DNA of 64,000 bases from Aurantiacibacter marinus (GCF_001021555.1 NZ_LDCP01000002.1:496001-560000), one strand, 5' to 3'; positions 28,862-40,536 are shown, numbered from the stretch's first letter. Notes: a model not told the origin generated them from the letters alone. Numbers and translations: made by a program.

Positions 28862-30121
28862 ATGCCTCCCATGGCCGATACGAACCTTATGAGCATTCCC
28901 GGGCAAGTAGACCCGGTTCCCGTCGCACGTGACATCACGCCGCGCGAAGATGGCCGCGTCGATCTGATCGGGCTGCCGAAGGCGGATATCGCCGCGCTGT
29001 TCGAAGGCGCCGGGCTGGACAAAAAACAGGCAAAATTGCGCGCCAAACAGGTGTATCACTGGCTGTACCATCGCGGCGTGACCGAGTTTGAAGCGATGAC
29101 CGATATCGCCAAGACCATGCGCCCGTGGCTGACAGAGCGGTTCGTGATTGGCCGGCCCGATGTGGTGGAAGCCCAGCATAGCACCGACGGCACACGCAAA
29201 TGGTTGCTGCGTACCGATGATGGCCATGAATTTGAAATGGTCTTCATTCCCGACGCGGATCGCGGGACCTTGTGCGTGTCCAGTCAGGTCGGCTGCACCC
29301 TCAATTGCACTTTCTGTCACACCGGCACGATGCGGCTAGTGCGAAATCTGACCCCCGGCGAGATCGTCGGGCAAGTCATGCTGGCGCGTGATTCCCTTGG
29401 CGAATGGCCCAAGGGCCGGATGGATATTGCCGAAGTCGAGGACGAGGCGGAATATACCGCAGACGGTCGCTTGCTCACCAATATCGTGATGATGGGCATG
29501 GGAGAGCCACTGTATAATTTCGACAATGTCCGCGATGCCCTTCGGCTTGTGATGGACGGTGATGGCCTTGCGCTGTCAAAGCGGCGCATCACGCTGTCGA
29601 CCAGCGGCGTTGTACCAGCGATGGCGCGCTGCGGCGAAGAAATTGGCGTGAACCTTGCCGTGTCGCTCCATGCAGTCACCAAGGTAGTGCGCGACGAGAT
29701 TGTCCCGATCAACCGCAAGTTCGGCATCGAGGAATTGCTCCAGGCCTGCGCCGATTATCCCGGCGCCAGCAACGCGCGGCGCATCACGTTCGAATATGTG
29801 ATGTTGAAGGACAAGAACGACAGCGATGCCGACGCTCGCGAGCTTGTTCGCCTGCTGAAGCAATATGATCTGCCCGCCAAGGTCAATCTGATCCCATTCA
29901 ATCCCTGGCCGGGCGCAAATTACGAATGCTCCACTCCAGAGCGCATCCGGTCCTTTTCGAACATCGTGTTCGAAGGCGGGATTTCCGCGCCCGTGCGCAC
30001 GCCGCGCGGCCGCGACATCGATGCGGCTTGTGGCCAGTTGAAAACGGCCGCCGAGAAGAAGAGCCGCGCCCAGCTTGACCGAGAGGCGGCAGAGGCAGAG
30101 CCAGAACCTCAGGCGAGCTGA
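28862..30121 (+). CDS. rlmN: 23S rRNA (adenine-2503-C2)-methyltransferase, radical SAM
   Basis: 419 residues, slightly long because of an extended N-terminus and a Glu/Ala-rich tail. The enzyme methylates A2503 of 23S rRNA and A37 of some tRNAs. The radical-SAM cluster CTLNCTFC (C-x3-C-x2-C) is near residue 144. GMGEPLYNF and the conserved catalytic Cys near the C-terminus (YECSTPERI and AACGQL) are intact. Starts at 28862 or 28871 are both possible. Its 3' end overlaps the DUF418 gene on the other strand by 13 bp. Confidence 0.96.
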   Translation: MPPMADTNLMSIPGQVDPVPVARDITPREDGRVDLIGLPKADIAALFEGAGLDKKQAKLRAKQVYHWLYHRGVTEFEAMTDIAKTMRPWLTERFVIGRPDVVEAQHSTDGTRKWLLRTDDGHEFEMVFIPDADRGTLCVSSQVGCTLNCTFCHTGTMRLVRNLTPGEIVGQVMLARDSLGEWPKGRMDIAEVEDEAEYTADGRLLTNIVMMGMGEPLYNFDNVRDALRLVMDGDGLALSKRRITLSTSGVVPAMARCGEEIGVNLAVSLHAVTKVVRDEIVPINRKFGIEELLQACADYPGASNARRITFEYVMLKDKNDSDADARELVRLLKQYDLPAKVNLIPFNPWPGANYECSTPERIRSFSNIVFEGGISAPVRTPRGRDIDAACGQLKTAAEKKSRAQLDREAAEAEPEPQAS

Positions 30122-31341
30122 CGGCGTAACCGCGGTTTGTCGCCATAGGTGGCCCAGCGCCATAGGTATTCCAGCGGTCCAAAAGCATACACCTTAAGCC
30201 AGAAATGGCTGAATACGGTTTGGGCCGCGAAGAATATCAATGCGTAAATGGTGAATGCGAAGGTGCCTTCCCGCCCGCTGAGTGCCAGTCCCGGGCCGAC
30301 GCCGAAAAGCAGGAACGCAATGAAAAAGCTCTGCGCGATATAATTGGTCAGAGCCATCCGGCCAACCGGAGCAAAAATGGCGGCAACGGGCCGCAGACCG
30401 GAATGGAAAAACAGCACAATCAGGCAAGCATAGCCAAGCGCGGTCAGCGGGCGTGACACATAATCGACCAAATCAACCAGCTCAGCGCTTCCGAACAAAG
30501 GTTGCATCTGATCCATGCTGACAGCAGCGTTGATGTATTGGCCCGCCAGACCGAGCGGCAATGCAACTGCCATTACCTTTGCGTATTGCGGCAACAATTC
30601 TGCTGCCCTTTGCACCCAGCCGCGGCGGGCAATGTAGGCACCGATCAAAAACCGGCCCAAAGCATAGAGAACCCATGTGTAAAGCATACCTCCCGCCACC
30701 CATTCATACCAATTGATGCGCATGAAACCTGCGAAAATCGCGGTATAATTACCAGCTGCGCTTGCCGCCTGCCGCGAAAGAATTGCAGCGTCATCAAAGC
30801 CCGTCGAAGCATCGGCAAAGAACCCGCTTATCTGGATCAGATGAGTAAGAACCGGAGAACCAAAAACCGCCAGGGAAATTCCGATTATGATAAAGGCGCG
30901 CTGGCTGAGGCCGCGCATGAAGAACAACAGGAAACCGGCAAGCGCATAGACATGAAGGATATCCCATATCCACACGAACGACATATGGACCAATCCAATG
31001 GCAAGCAGGATGAACAGGCGCCGCAAATAAATGGTTTCGAAAGCGACATCACGCTTTTGCAGCCGCTCCATCTGGACCCAGAAACCGATACCGAACAAGG
31101 TTGCAAACAGGGTGTTCGCTTTTCCGTAAACCAGCCATGACAAGATGAAATGTGTCCGGGTATCTGCAGGGGCTGAAGAAAGTGCAGCAATTTGTGCATC
31201 CGTTGCCATCCACGGAGCAACGGCGAATTCGGTCAGGTTCGCGAGAAGAACCCCTAAGAGTGCAAAGCCGCGCAATGCATCAAGCACACCGATACGTTCG
31301 GCAGATGTCACCGGCGCAGCGCCAACCAGACTGTTGTTCAT
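30109..31341 (-). CDS. DUF418 integral membrane protein
   Basis: 410 residues with about 10 membrane helices. The start [22 protein letters not shown] is the DUF418 (YeiB-like) signature, related to acyltransferase-like heparan-alpha-glucosaminide N-acetyltransferases. [29 protein letters not shown] and [12 protein letters not shown] are typical. The ATG at 31341 follows a G-rich ribosome site. Function not established; an acyl-transfer role is a family guess. Confidence 0.85.
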   Translation of the reverse strand: MNNSLVGAAPVTSAERIGVLDALRGFALLGVLLANLTEFAVAPWMATDAQIAALSSAPADTRTHFILSWLVYGKANTLFATLFGIGFWVQMERLQKRDVAFETIYLRRLFILLAIGLVHMSFVWIWDILHVYALAGFLLFFMRGLSQRAFIIIGISLAVFGSPVLTHLIQISGFFADASTGFDDAAILSRQAASAAGNYTAIFAGFMRINWYEWVAGGMLYTWVLYALGRFLIGAYIARRGWVQRAAELLPQYAKVMAVALPLGLAGQYINAAVSMDQMQPLFGSAELVDLVDYVSRPLTALGYACLIVLFFHSGLRPVAAIFAPVGRMALTNYIAQSFFIAFLLFGVGPGLALSGREGTFAFTIYALIFFAAQTVFSHFWLKVYAFGPLEYLWRWATYGDKPRLRRQLA

Positions 31342-31409
31342 GATAATCCCCCCAGATACTGATCTGCTATCTTCAAAGACTTGTTCTGAAAAGTACGAGG
31401 TCGCATTTT

Positions 31410-32009
31410 ATGCCCATGGCTGACCCCGCCACTCTCGCCTATTACGAAAATTCCGCGCCTTCCCACACGCTCAGCTCCGGGCAGGCCCCAAGCCGCGATC
31501 TGGATACGTTCTTGGATCGCGTTGGGCCCGGTGCAAATATTCTGGAACTTGGCTGCGGGATGGGCCGCGATGCAGCGCGGATGGTGGAACGCGGGTTTGT
31601 CGTCGATGCGACTGACGGTGTGGCGGCTATGGTGCGAAAGGCCAATGAATGCTTCTCGCTCGGCGCGCGGCAAATGCGTTTCGAAGAGCTTGCTGCACAA
31701 GCCGAATACGATGCCGTATGGGCGCATGCCTGCCTGCTGCATGTTGCCCGCACAGACCTGCCCGCAATACTTCGCGCCATCCACCGCGCGCTGAAGCCGG
31801 GGGGATGGCACTATGCCAGTTTCACTCTCGGTTCAGGCGAAGGGCGATGCCGGTCGGGGCGGCTCCACAATTTTCCGGACGAGGACTGGGTAATTTCCGC
31901 TTATGAAACGGCGGGGTTCGGTATCGCCCATCACGCGATCCGGCCTTTCGGCGGAGCGGAGGGGACGATCCGCGATTGGATCGCAATCACAGTCAGGGCC
32001 AGCGATTGA
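31410..32009 (+). CDS. Class I SAM-dependent methyltransferase
   Basis: 199 residues. Motif I is ILELGCGMGRDAARMVERG near residues 37-55, followed by VVDATDGVAAM with the acidic SAM ribose contact. HACLLHVARTDLPAILRAIHRALKPGGWHYASFT is the motif IV-VI region. The family looks like small-molecule methyltransferases of the UbiE/TehB kind. An alternative name would be tellurite-resistance-like, but no substrate evidence exists. It stands divergent from the DUF418 gene. Confidence 0.8.
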   Translation: MPMADPATLAYYENSAPSHTLSSGQAPSRDLDTFLDRVGPGANILELGCGMGRDAARMVERGFVVDATDGVAAMVRKANECFSLGARQMRFEELAAQAEYDAVWAHACLLHVARTDLPAILRAIHRALKPGGWHYASFTLGSGEGRCRSGRLHNFPDEDWVISAYETAGFGIAHHAIRPFGGAEGTIRDWIAITVRASD

Positions 32010-32042
32010 ACTCGTCCAAGAAACGTTTCGCCGTGTAAATTA

Positions 32043-32076
32043 AATCCCAACGATCCGTTCATCTTAGGTTGGGATT
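32043..32076. repeat. Inverted repeat downstream of the methyltransferase
   Basis: AATCCCAAC at 32043-32051 and GTTGGGATT at 32068-32076 form a 9-bp stem with a 16-nt loop. No T-run follows, so it may be a weak terminator or a regulatory site before the next gene. Confidence 0.4.
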
Positions 32077-32137
32077 ATCTGAACGATACCAGGTTTCTCG
32101 GCGGCATCCACTGTCCGAATCGGAAAGGTTAATCGTG

Positions 32138-32614
32138 ATGAAAAAGTCCATCCTTGCTCCCATGTTTGCACTCGCTGCGGCCACGACCCTGGCCCTTCCC
32201 GCTGCCCCTGCCATGGCGCAGGGCGGACCACCTTCCTGGGCACCCGCTCACGGTTATCATGGCCAGGATCGCTACGACCGAGACGATCGTTACGATCGCC
32301 GTGATGCGCGCCAGGATCGGCGTGAGCGCCGCGAAGACCGCCGATATCGCCAGCGCGACTATGACGACAATGGCCGCTACTACGAACCACGCCGGGTGAG
32401 CCGTAACGACCGTGTCTGGCAGGGCCGCGATGGGCGGTATTATTGCGAACGTGACAATGGCACGACCGGTCTGATCATCGGTGCCGCCGGCGGCGCGCTG
32501 CTCGGGCGTACGATCGATACACGCGGCGACCGTACAGTCGGCACATTGCTCGGGGCAGCCCTTGGCGGCGTGCTCGGACGCGAAATCGATCGGGGCGATG
32601 CACGCTGCCGTTAA
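32138..32614 (+). CDS. Exported glycine-zipper (17 kDa antigen-like) protein
   Basis: 158 residues from the ATG at 32138, with GGAAAGG upstream; the longer frame from 32069 is not the likely start. After a signal peptide ending in AMAQ, a region about residues 35-85 consists almost only of Asp, Arg and Tyr repeats (DRYDRDDRYDRRDARQDRRE), then a short motif WQGRDGRYYCERDNGTTG. The C-terminus has a glycine zipper (LIIGAAGGALLGRTI ... LLGAALGGVLGREI) as in rickettsial 17 kDa surface antigen proteins. It probably sits in or at the outer membrane. Role unknown. Confidence 0.8.
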   Translation: MKKSILAPMFALAAATTLALPAAPAMAQGGPPSWAPAHGYHGQDRYDRDDRYDRRDARQDRRERREDRRYRQRDYDDNGRYYEPRRVSRNDRVWQGRDGRYYCERDNGTTGLIIGAAGGALLGRTIDTRGDRTVGTLLGAALGGVLGREIDRGDARCR

Positions 32615-32666
32615 AGTAACCGGAGCCTCGCACTGCGCGAATAGCTCCTTGTCCCCCCCAGACTGG

Positions 32667-32697
32667 CGCCGCCGCTCTTCCCCTCAGAGCGGCGGCG
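32667..32697 (+). terminator. Rho-independent terminator-like hairpin
   Basis: CGCCGCCGCTCT at 32667-32678 pairs with AGAGCGGCGGCG at 32686-32697 (12 bp, 7-nt loop), followed by TCAATATTTT. It closes the glycine-zipper gene and lies before nadE. Confidence 0.75.
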
Positions 32698-32758
32698 TCA
32701 ATATTTTGCGCAGCAGGATTTTACCCCTCGCCTGAAAATCTGCGCTATGGGCAGCTTC

Positions 32759-34821
<2,063 letters not shown>

Positions 34822-34825
<4 letters not shown>

Positions 34826-35538
34826 TTATTCCGTCCTGTCCGCAATATGCAGAGGCCAGGCAATACAAACTCGACAAACGGCGGATGGTTGCTCCGTTCG
34901 ATAACTTGGCCGACTTCATTGCCAATGAGTTTTCAGTCCCGCGCCCGTTGCTGGTGCGGCTGGATCAGCCAGATGGGCGAGCATTGGATCGCCATCGCGT
35001 GGAGGTGGTGTTTGACCTGGAAGAGGATGCCAGGCGCTTTCGCGATCCTGAAATGCCGCCTTTCAATCAAGCCAAACAGAAATTGGTCGTCGATGCTTTC
35101 GCGGCCATGCTCGCCGATATCGCGCCACTACGAAGCGGGATGTTGAATACGCTGACTAATTTTCGCAAAACCCCGCTGCCATCGTCCGCAGCGATGGACA
35201 AGCTTTTCGTCATATTCTCATCATTTGAAAAACCTGCGCGCATCGAAGCCGTTGACGCAATTCACGAAAGCGAAGTTGAAGAAATAGCACGCCAGCTGGG
35301 GCTCTGGAAAGTCCATCGGCTATTCGCCGGGGTCACCTTCATGTTCGAGACAGACGCGGAAGCAAGGGCCGCACTCACCAATGGCGCTGCGGCCAGATGC
35401 AGGAAGCTTCTGGCCGAGGCGTTGCGGCCCCACGACACTTTCGGATATTTTGCGGATCGACCGGTTCACACCAAAATCGACAGCCGCGAATCTTTCCAGC
35501 GCGACTTTAACGGCAGCTGGTTCCATTACACTCGCTGA
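34822..35538 (+). CDS. Uncharacterised protein translationally coupled to nadE
   Basis: 238 residues. No signal peptide and no membrane helix. I do not recognise the family. The sequence is rich in charged residues, with an unusual repeat of short alpha-beta stretches (RVEVVFDLEEDARRFRDPE, VHRLFAGVTFMFETDAEARAAL) that may be two related halves. It overlaps nadE by ATGA. A function with nadE is inference from the coupling alone. Confidence 0.6.
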
Positions 35539-35570
35539 GCCCGAAACTCGCGGAACATTGGCTGAGATCT

Positions 35571-35834
35571 CTAGCCTGCCTGCAAGTGATGGATCTTCGA
35601 TTCGTCCGTATTGTCGATGACTTCGGGACGCTGCTGGACCAGCCTGTCATAATCGGCAAATGCCTTCTCTATTACGGATCGCTTTGCCAGGATGAGCGAG
35701 GCGACACCATTGGTCAGCCCGCCTTCGTCGCCCACACGCCCGAGAGCAGCGGCAATGTCCGCAACTATCGCATCTTCCGGCGAGTCATGCACATGCCCCC
35801 GATCATCGCGGTATGCTTCAATGGAATCAGCCAT
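35571..35834 (-). CDS. Small hypothetical protein
   Basis: 87 residues. AGGGGG precedes the start by 9 bases, which supports translation. The sequence (DDRGHVHDSPEDAIVADIAAAL... KRSVIEKAFADYDRLVQQRPEVI) is acidic and helical with no recognised domain. It converges with the nadE-linked gene. An A+T-rich intergenic region lies upstream. Confidence 0.5.
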   Translation of the reverse strand: MADSIEAYRDDRGHVHDSPEDAIVADIAAALGRVGDEGGLTNGVASLILAKRSVIEKAFADYDRLVQQRPEVIDNTDESKIHHLQAG

Positions 35835-36077
35835 AGCTTCAAACCCCCTATGTTATCCAATTTGGCTTTTTACATTTGTGACGCTGAAGTAACAACGGCC
35901 TTTATCATATACCTCTACTTTTATTTCAAATTGAAACAATCGTTTATGCCACCGTATACTTCCATATATGGCCTCGATATTCTATTTCTCAGGTCTGAAA
36001 ACTTTGGCGCCGCAAACGACGCATGAGTCCATGCCTGTTGCGCTTGCCATCCAATCGCATTGACGTAGTGTGGAAAT
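35835..36077. promoter_or_regulatory. A+T-rich divergent intergenic region
   Basis: This 243-bp stretch separates the small hypothetical gene and the SDR gene. It is visibly richer in A+T than its surroundings and holds no credible reading frame. It probably carries promoters in both directions; no specific operator could be picked out. Confidence 0.4.
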
Positions 36078-36839
36078 ATGAGCAGCCCGAGCGTCCTTGT
36101 CACTGGCGGAGCCAAGCGGCTGGGTGCCGCAATTGTCCGCCGTTTCGCCGGAGCAGGCTGGCACGTGTTGATCCATTGCAACCGCTCACGTGCTGCTGCC
36201 GAAACCTTGGCAGACGACTTGCCAAGCGCGGAAGTGGTGCAATGCGACATTTCCGACCTTGATGATGCGCGATCCTTTATCAGCACGCTGGCGGACCGGA
36301 TTGAGAATTGGCAATGCATCGTCAATTGCGCGTCAATATTTGAACCAGACGATGTAACCGGCCTTGATCCCGCAACGAACCTACAAGCCATGATGATCAA
36401 CGCAGCAGCGCCCACTTTGATGGCCCAAACCTTCCTTGCGCAGGCGCGCAGCAATGGCGGCCGCCGCGTGATCCAGATCACCGATCAGAAACTGGCCAAT
36501 CTCAATCCCGATTTCTTCAGCTATACCATGAGCAAGGCCGCAGCCGATATCGCTGCCCGGATGATGGCGATGGTAACGGATGCCGATGACAGGGTTTATA
36601 CCTTGGCTCCCGGCGCGATTCTGCCCAGCCATGACCAGTCAGACGAGGAAGCCCAGCGGTCGCACCTCCTCAACCTGCTTCAGCGGCGCACCGATGGCAA
36701 TGAAATCGCCGATGCCGCGCTGTTTCTGGCCGAAGGGCCGCTCGCATCCGGACAGTCCATCTATGTCGACTCAGGTCAGCACCTGCTGGATCAACCGCGC
36801 GATGTCATTTATCTCGAACGTGAAGGGGACGGGGCATGA
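36078..36839 (+). CDS. Short-chain dehydrogenase/reductase, pteridine reductase-like
   Basis: 253 residues. The N-terminal Rossmann motif is VTGGAKRLGAAIVRRF, the core sequence VNCASIFEPD replaces the usual NNAG, and the catalytic Tyr-x3-Lys is in SYTMSKAAA near 157-165. The residues CNRSRAAAETLADD follow an NADP-preferring pattern (Asn/Arg). The family fits FolM/PTR1-like dihydromonapterin or pteridine reductases. The ATGA overlap with the cytochrome b gene makes it first of a three-gene operon with a molybdoenzyme, a link to pterin chemistry that is suggestive but unproven. Confidence 0.75.
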   Translation: MSSPSVLVTGGAKRLGAAIVRRFAGAGWHVLIHCNRSRAAAETLADDLPSAEVVQCDISDLDDARSFISTLADRIENWQCIVNCASIFEPDDVTGLDPATNLQAMMINAAAPTLMAQTFLAQARSNGGRRVIQITDQKLANLNPDFFSYTMSKAAADIAARMMAMVTDADDRVYTLAPGAILPSHDQSDEEAQRSHLLNLLQRRTDGNEIADAALFLAEGPLASGQSIYVDSGQHLLDQPRDVIYLEREGDGA

Positions 36840-37543
36840 ACAAGAGCGCCAAGCCGGCAAAACGGCACGCTTTCAGCACCCGTATCTGGCACTGGATCAA
36901 CGCGGTCAGCCTCATTATCCTGTTTATGAGCGGCCTGAACATTTCAAACGGCCATCGCCGCCTGTATTGGGGCAATGACGGCTTCGCTCCGGCTGATGCG
37001 TGGCTGGAAGTGCCGCGCTTTCCCGGCTGGATGACAATTCCCGATTATTACAGCCTCGCCGCTGCGCGTGACTGGCATATCGTATTTGCGCTCGTGTTTG
37101 GCTTTGCGTTCCTTGCATTCATGATCTCTGCTGTCCTGAACGGCCACATGGTCCGCGATATCTTTGCGCGGGCACGTGAATGGCGGCTCAGCAATATCGG
37201 CACCGATATCAAAGAGCACCTCAAGCTGAATTTCGAGCATGGCGGCGGCAAATACAATATCCTCCAGAAGATCGCCTACGCGGGCGTGATACTGGTCCTG
37301 CTGCCGCTGATGATCTTCACCGGCATGGTGATGAGCCCCGGCATGGAAGCCGCCTGGCCATGGATGACCGATCTGTTCGGCGGGCGGCAAAGTGCGCGCT
37401 CCCTGCATTTCATTGCCGCATGGTTGCTGTTCGGGTTCTTCGTGTTGCACATTGTGCTGGTTCTGCTGGCAGGGCCCATCGGGCAGATCCGCGACATGAT
37501 TACCGGCGGCAAACTGGAAGGATCAAGCGATGCAGAGGCGTAA
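36836..37543 (+). CDS. Membrane cytochrome b (cytochrome b561/hydrogenase b-subunit type)
   Basis: 235 residues, four membrane helices. Candidate heme-ligating histidines are in TRIWHW, ARDWHI, RSLHFI and FVLHIV, positioned in helices as in di-heme b-type anchor subunits. Such proteins exchange electrons between the quinone pool and a periplasmic partner. The overlapping downstream gene encodes a periplasmic molybdoenzyme, its likely partner. The product differs from MsrQ, the usual heme partner of MsrP. Confidence 0.85.
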   Translation: MNKSAKPAKRHAFSTRIWHWINAVSLIILFMSGLNISNGHRRLYWGNDGFAPADAWLEVPRFPGWMTIPDYYSLAAARDWHIVFALVFGFAFLAFMISAVLNGHMVRDIFARAREWRLSNIGTDIKEHLKLNFEHGGGKYNILQKIAYAGVILVLLPLMIFTGMVMSPGMEAAWPWMTDLFGGRQSARSLHFIAAWLLFGFFVLHIVLVLLAGPIGQIRDMITGGKLEGSSDAEA

Positions 37544-38297
37544 TTTTCTGGTTGCCGCAGGCGCTGCTTTCCTTGCCGGATGCAATGAAATTGGCGATTC
37601 CGCCTGGTTCGGCAAAGTCGTTGACGGAGCGCAGAACTGGCACCGCGGGCTTCACCGCGCGCTTGGCGGCGGTCGCATCACGATGGCCCCGGAATATGAC
37701 CGCTCGGCCATTTCCCCGGTATTCCGCGCCAATGGCAATCGCACCGTAGATACTGACGCATACCGCGCAGCAGAGGCCGAGGGTTTTGCCAACTGGCGGC
37801 TTTCCGTCAGCGGACTGGTGGACAATCCAGCCGAGCTTTCGCTGGAGGATATCGAGGCCATGCCCCAGCGCACACAAGTAACGCGCCATGATTGTGTGGA
37901 GGGGTGGAGCGCAATAGGCGAATGGACCGGCCCGCAGCTTTCCACCATTCTGGAAGCAGCAGGCGTCCAGCCGGAAGCCAATTTCATCGTCTTTCGCTGC
38001 GCAGATTTCTTCATGCGCGGCCCGGCAGACAATCGCCGACAGGTCGATTATTACGAAAGCTGCGACATGGACGATGCCATGCATCCTCAGACAATAGTCG
38101 CGCATCAGTTGAACGGTGAAACCCTGCCCGTTGCCAATGGCGCGCCCTTGCGGATGCGGCTCGAACGCCAACTGGGCTACAAGCACGCAAAATATCTGAC
38201 CGGTATTGAAGTGGTAGCCAGCCTTGACGACATCAACGGCGGCGAAGGCGGCTATTGGGAAGATGTCGCCGGATATCAGTGGTATGCGGGGATTTAG
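37530..38297 (+). CDS. Periplasmic molybdopterin-dependent oxidoreductase (sulfite oxidase/MsrP family)
   Basis: 255 residues. The N-terminus MQRRNFLVAAGAAFLAGC has a twin-Arg-like motif and a lipobox, so Tat export and lipid anchoring are plausible. The sulfite-oxidase-type core has the Mo-ligating Cys122 in RHDCVEGWSAIGEWTG. The C-terminal LERQLGYKHAKYLTGIEV is also typical of the family. The reaction is unknown; it may reduce oxidised methionine (as MsrP) or another oxo compound, fed by the cytochrome b whose gene it overlaps by 14 bp. Confidence 0.85.
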   Translation: MQRRNFLVAAGAAFLAGCNEIGDSAWFGKVVDGAQNWHRGLHRALGGGRITMAPEYDRSAISPVFRANGNRTVDTDAYRAAEAEGFANWRLSVSGLVDNPAELSLEDIEAMPQRTQVTRHDCVEGWSAIGEWTGPQLSTILEAAGVQPEANFIVFRCADFFMRGPADNRRQVDYYESCDMDDAMHPQTIVAHQLNGETLPVANGAPLRMRLERQLGYKHAKYLTGIEVVASLDDINGGEGGYWEDVAGYQWYAGI

Positions 38298-38737
38298 TTC
38301 TCGGGCGGATAAACGCGGTTCATCGCGTCCCAGTTTACCTTTACCAGTTCCTCCAGCACGCCCATGTCCACATCGGCCAGCTTGTTGATGTAGAGGCAAC
38401 TTTTGCCGCGTGAGTGTTTGCCCAGCCGCTTCAGCAGCTGTTCGTTCTTCGCGCTGGTCACCTCTTCGCAATATCCGCCCATGAGGTAGACCGAATGCTT
38501 GGCCTTGCGCGGTGAAAAACCGGTGCGCAAGAAATCGCCTTCGCGGCCGCTATCATACTTATAGTGATAACTGCCGTAGCCGATCATGCTCGGCCCCCAC
38601 ATCACCGGCTCCTCGCCCGTAACCCGGCGAAAAAGCGCGTCGAGCTGCTTGGCCTCGCCGCGCTTGCCATCATGCTCCACCGCTGCAATAAATTCGTCGA
38701 CAGCCTGCGAAGTCGCCTTGGTCTTATTCTCGCTCAT
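38294..38737 (-). CDS. DUF1801 domain protein
   Basis: 147 residues from the ATG at 38737 (one at 38749 is possible). DUF1801 features are visible: AVDEFIAAVEHDGKRGEAKQLDALF, WGPSMIGYGSYHYKYDSGREG and the C-terminal LVKVNWDAMNR. Members are small cytoplasmic proteins with a YdhG-like fold, function unknown. It converges with the molybdoenzyme gene, with which it overlaps by 4 bp. Confidence 0.8.
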   Translation of the reverse strand: MSENKTKATSQAVDEFIAAVEHDGKRGEAKQLDALFRRVTGEEPVMWGPSMIGYGSYHYKYDSGREGDFLRTGFSPRKAKHSVYLMGGYCEEVTSAKNEQLLKRLGKHSRGKSCLYINKLADVDMGVLEELVKVNWDAMNRVYPPEN

Positions 38738-38832
38738 AAGCGCGATCATACCTCACAATTGACTTGTCGCCAAACGGGCCGCAAACCCCGGCGCTGGAAA
38801 CCAAACTGAAACAATCAGGGGAATCGCACCTT

Positions 38833-40140
38833 ATGTGGCTGCTCGACAAACTGCTGAAGAAAGTCATCAAGGCCGGCCGGCTCGTCATCACCGATCACGA
38901 CGGCAAAGTGTATGAATTTGGCCCCGGCGGTGACGTTAATGGCGAATATGGAGAGCCAATCCACATTACCTTCTCCAACGCGAAGGCTGCAAACCACATC
39001 GCGCGTTACCCGCAGCTGGGCACGGCAGAAGTGTTCATGTGGGAATGGATGGATATCGAGGCGCCGCATGATCTGCGCGATCTGATCCTGTTCTTCACTG
39101 CCCAGTCCAAAGCCATTGGTGACAAGGCAATCCAGCCGCAAAGCAAGATGAAATGGCTTGCCCAAAAGGCCATCGCCAAGGCTGACAGCGTCAATTTGCG
39201 CGGCAAGGCCCGTGCAAATGCGGAGCACACCTACAACCTCACCCGCCGCCTGTATGAACTGTTCCTCGACGAGGACCGTCAATACACGATGGGGTACTAC
39301 CGCGACACTTCGAACAGTCTGGAAAAGGCGCAGCTCGACAAAAAGGCGCACCTCGCCGCGAAGCTTAATATCACAGCCGAAAACGGCCCGAACATGCGGG
39401 TGCTGGACATCGGCTGCGGCTGGGGCGGCTTCGCGCTCTATCTCAACCGGATGTATGGCTGCGAAGTGCTGGGCGTGGCGTTGGCACCAGACCAGATCGC
39501 CTTTTGTAAGGAGCGCGCTGCGGAAGCTGGCGTGTCCGACAAGGTCAAATTCGCGCTGATGGATTACCGTGATGTGCGCGGAGAATTCGACCGGATCAGC
39601 TCCATCGGCCTGCTCGAACATGTCGGCACACCGCATTATCCGCAGTTCTACGAACACACCGCCAAGCTGCTGAAGCCCAAGGGTGTGATGATCAGCCATG
39701 CCTGCGGCCGCGCAGGCCCTCCGGGCTTCACAGATGCCTTCACGCGCAAGTACATCTTCCCCGGCGGCTACATCCCCGCCTTGTCGGAACTGATTTCGCA
39801 AAGCGAGCAGTTTGGCTGGCAAGTCATGGATGTGGAGGCGATGCGCTTCCATTACTGTCATACGCTGGAAGAATGGTACAACCGCACCGTCATGCACCGT
39901 GAAGAGCTGGTCGAAATGTATGACGAGCAGTTTTATCGCATGTGGCTGTTCTATCTTGCCGGGGCCGAGCAGGCCTTCCGCAATGGCGGATTGGTGAACC
40001 ACCAGCTTGTCTATGTAAAAGACCGCGAGGCTCTGCCGATGACGCGCGACTTCATGTATGAGGAAAGCGAGCGTCTGCGCGGTATGGAAGAACCGCCACG
40101 ATGGCATCTCGATCCGGAACTGAAGGAAGCTGCGGAGTAA
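38833..40140 (+). CDS. cfa: Cyclopropane-fatty-acyl-phospholipid synthase family protein
   Basis: 435 residues from the ATG at 38833, with AGGGGAA upstream; the frame from 38764 is longer but lacks this. An N-terminal lipid-binding domain (about 1-140) precedes the SAM methyltransferase domain with motif I VLDIGCGWGGFALYL. The later segment RISSIGLLEHVGTPHYPQFYEHTAKLLKPKG and the Cys-rich FSHAC-like ISHACGRAGPPG are typical. It methylenates double bonds of membrane lipids using SAM. Related enzymes (e.g. for other fatty-acid changes) cannot be excluded. A small membrane gene follows directly. Confidence 0.85.
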   Translation: MWLLDKLLKKVIKAGRLVITDHDGKVYEFGPGGDVNGEYGEPIHITFSNAKAANHIARYPQLGTAEVFMWEWMDIEAPHDLRDLILFFTAQSKAIGDKAIQPQSKMKWLAQKAIAKADSVNLRGKARANAEHTYNLTRRLYELFLDEDRQYTMGYYRDTSNSLEKAQLDKKAHLAAKLNITAENGPNMRVLDIGCGWGGFALYLNRMYGCEVLGVALAPDQIAFCKERAAEAGVSDKVKFALMDYRDVRGEFDRISSIGLLEHVGTPHYPQFYEHTAKLLKPKGVMISHACGRAGPPGFTDAFTRKYIFPGGYIPALSELISQSEQFGWQVMDVEAMRFHYCHTLEEWYNRTVMHREELVEMYDEQFYRMWLFYLAGAEQAFRNGGLVNHQLVYVKDREALPMTRDFMYEESERLRGMEEPPRWHLDPELKEAAE

Positions 40141-40425
40141 TTGCTGCTCGTTCGGGACCTTAGGAAGACGGTTCCTGGCGCAATTTGCGGCGGGATTGCT
40201 ATCTGGATCATAGTTGGGCGAGAACCCTTTTGGTGGCTGCTTCTGCCGGCAGGCCTAGTGGCGTGCTGGTGGCTTATCCGGAAGCCGGTTAGGCTCGCAA
40301 TGACGAAGAGGCATCGCCTGGAGATTTTCGATCTCGCGCTCGGCGGTATGGTTTTCGTGCTCATCTTCGCCGGCTTCGCTGCGTTGTACGGATTGTCGCA
40401 ACTGATCGATCTGGTTCGCCAATAG
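40141..40425 (+). CDS. Small membrane protein directly after the cyclopropane synthase
   Basis: 94 residues from a TTG that begins with the first base after the upstream stop. Three hydrophobic segments are visible (GAICGGIAIWIIVG, FWWLLLPAGLVACWWLI, LALGGMVFVLIFAGFAALYGL). Close spacing suggests co-translation. Coding is supported by the membrane-helix pattern only. Function unknown. Confidence 0.5.
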   Translation: MLLVRDLRKTVPGAICGGIAIWIIVGREPFWWLLLPAGLVACWWLIRKPVRLAMTKRHRLEIFDLALGGMVFVLIFAGFAALYGLSQLIDLVRQ

Positions 40426-40444
40426 GGAGGTTCCATTTAACCCT

Positions 40445-40473
40445 TTGCCGCGAGGGGCGCTGCGGCGCGGCAA
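40445..40473. repeat. Inverted repeat before the MATE gene
   Basis: TTGCCGCG at 40445-40452 and CGCGGCAA at 40466-40473 form an 8-bp stem. It lies between the small membrane gene and the MATE gene. No T-run follows, so it may be a weak terminator. Confidence 0.35.
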
Positions 40474-40536
40474 TCGAGACAATTTGCCCACTGGATGACT
40501 TCGCTTTGCTGACCATGACGAGCTAAAGAGCCTCGA

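Noticed and set aside
38815-40107. Open frame of 430 codons opposite the cyclopropane synthase gene
   Set aside because: Antisense shadow. The sense-strand protein has all family motifs.
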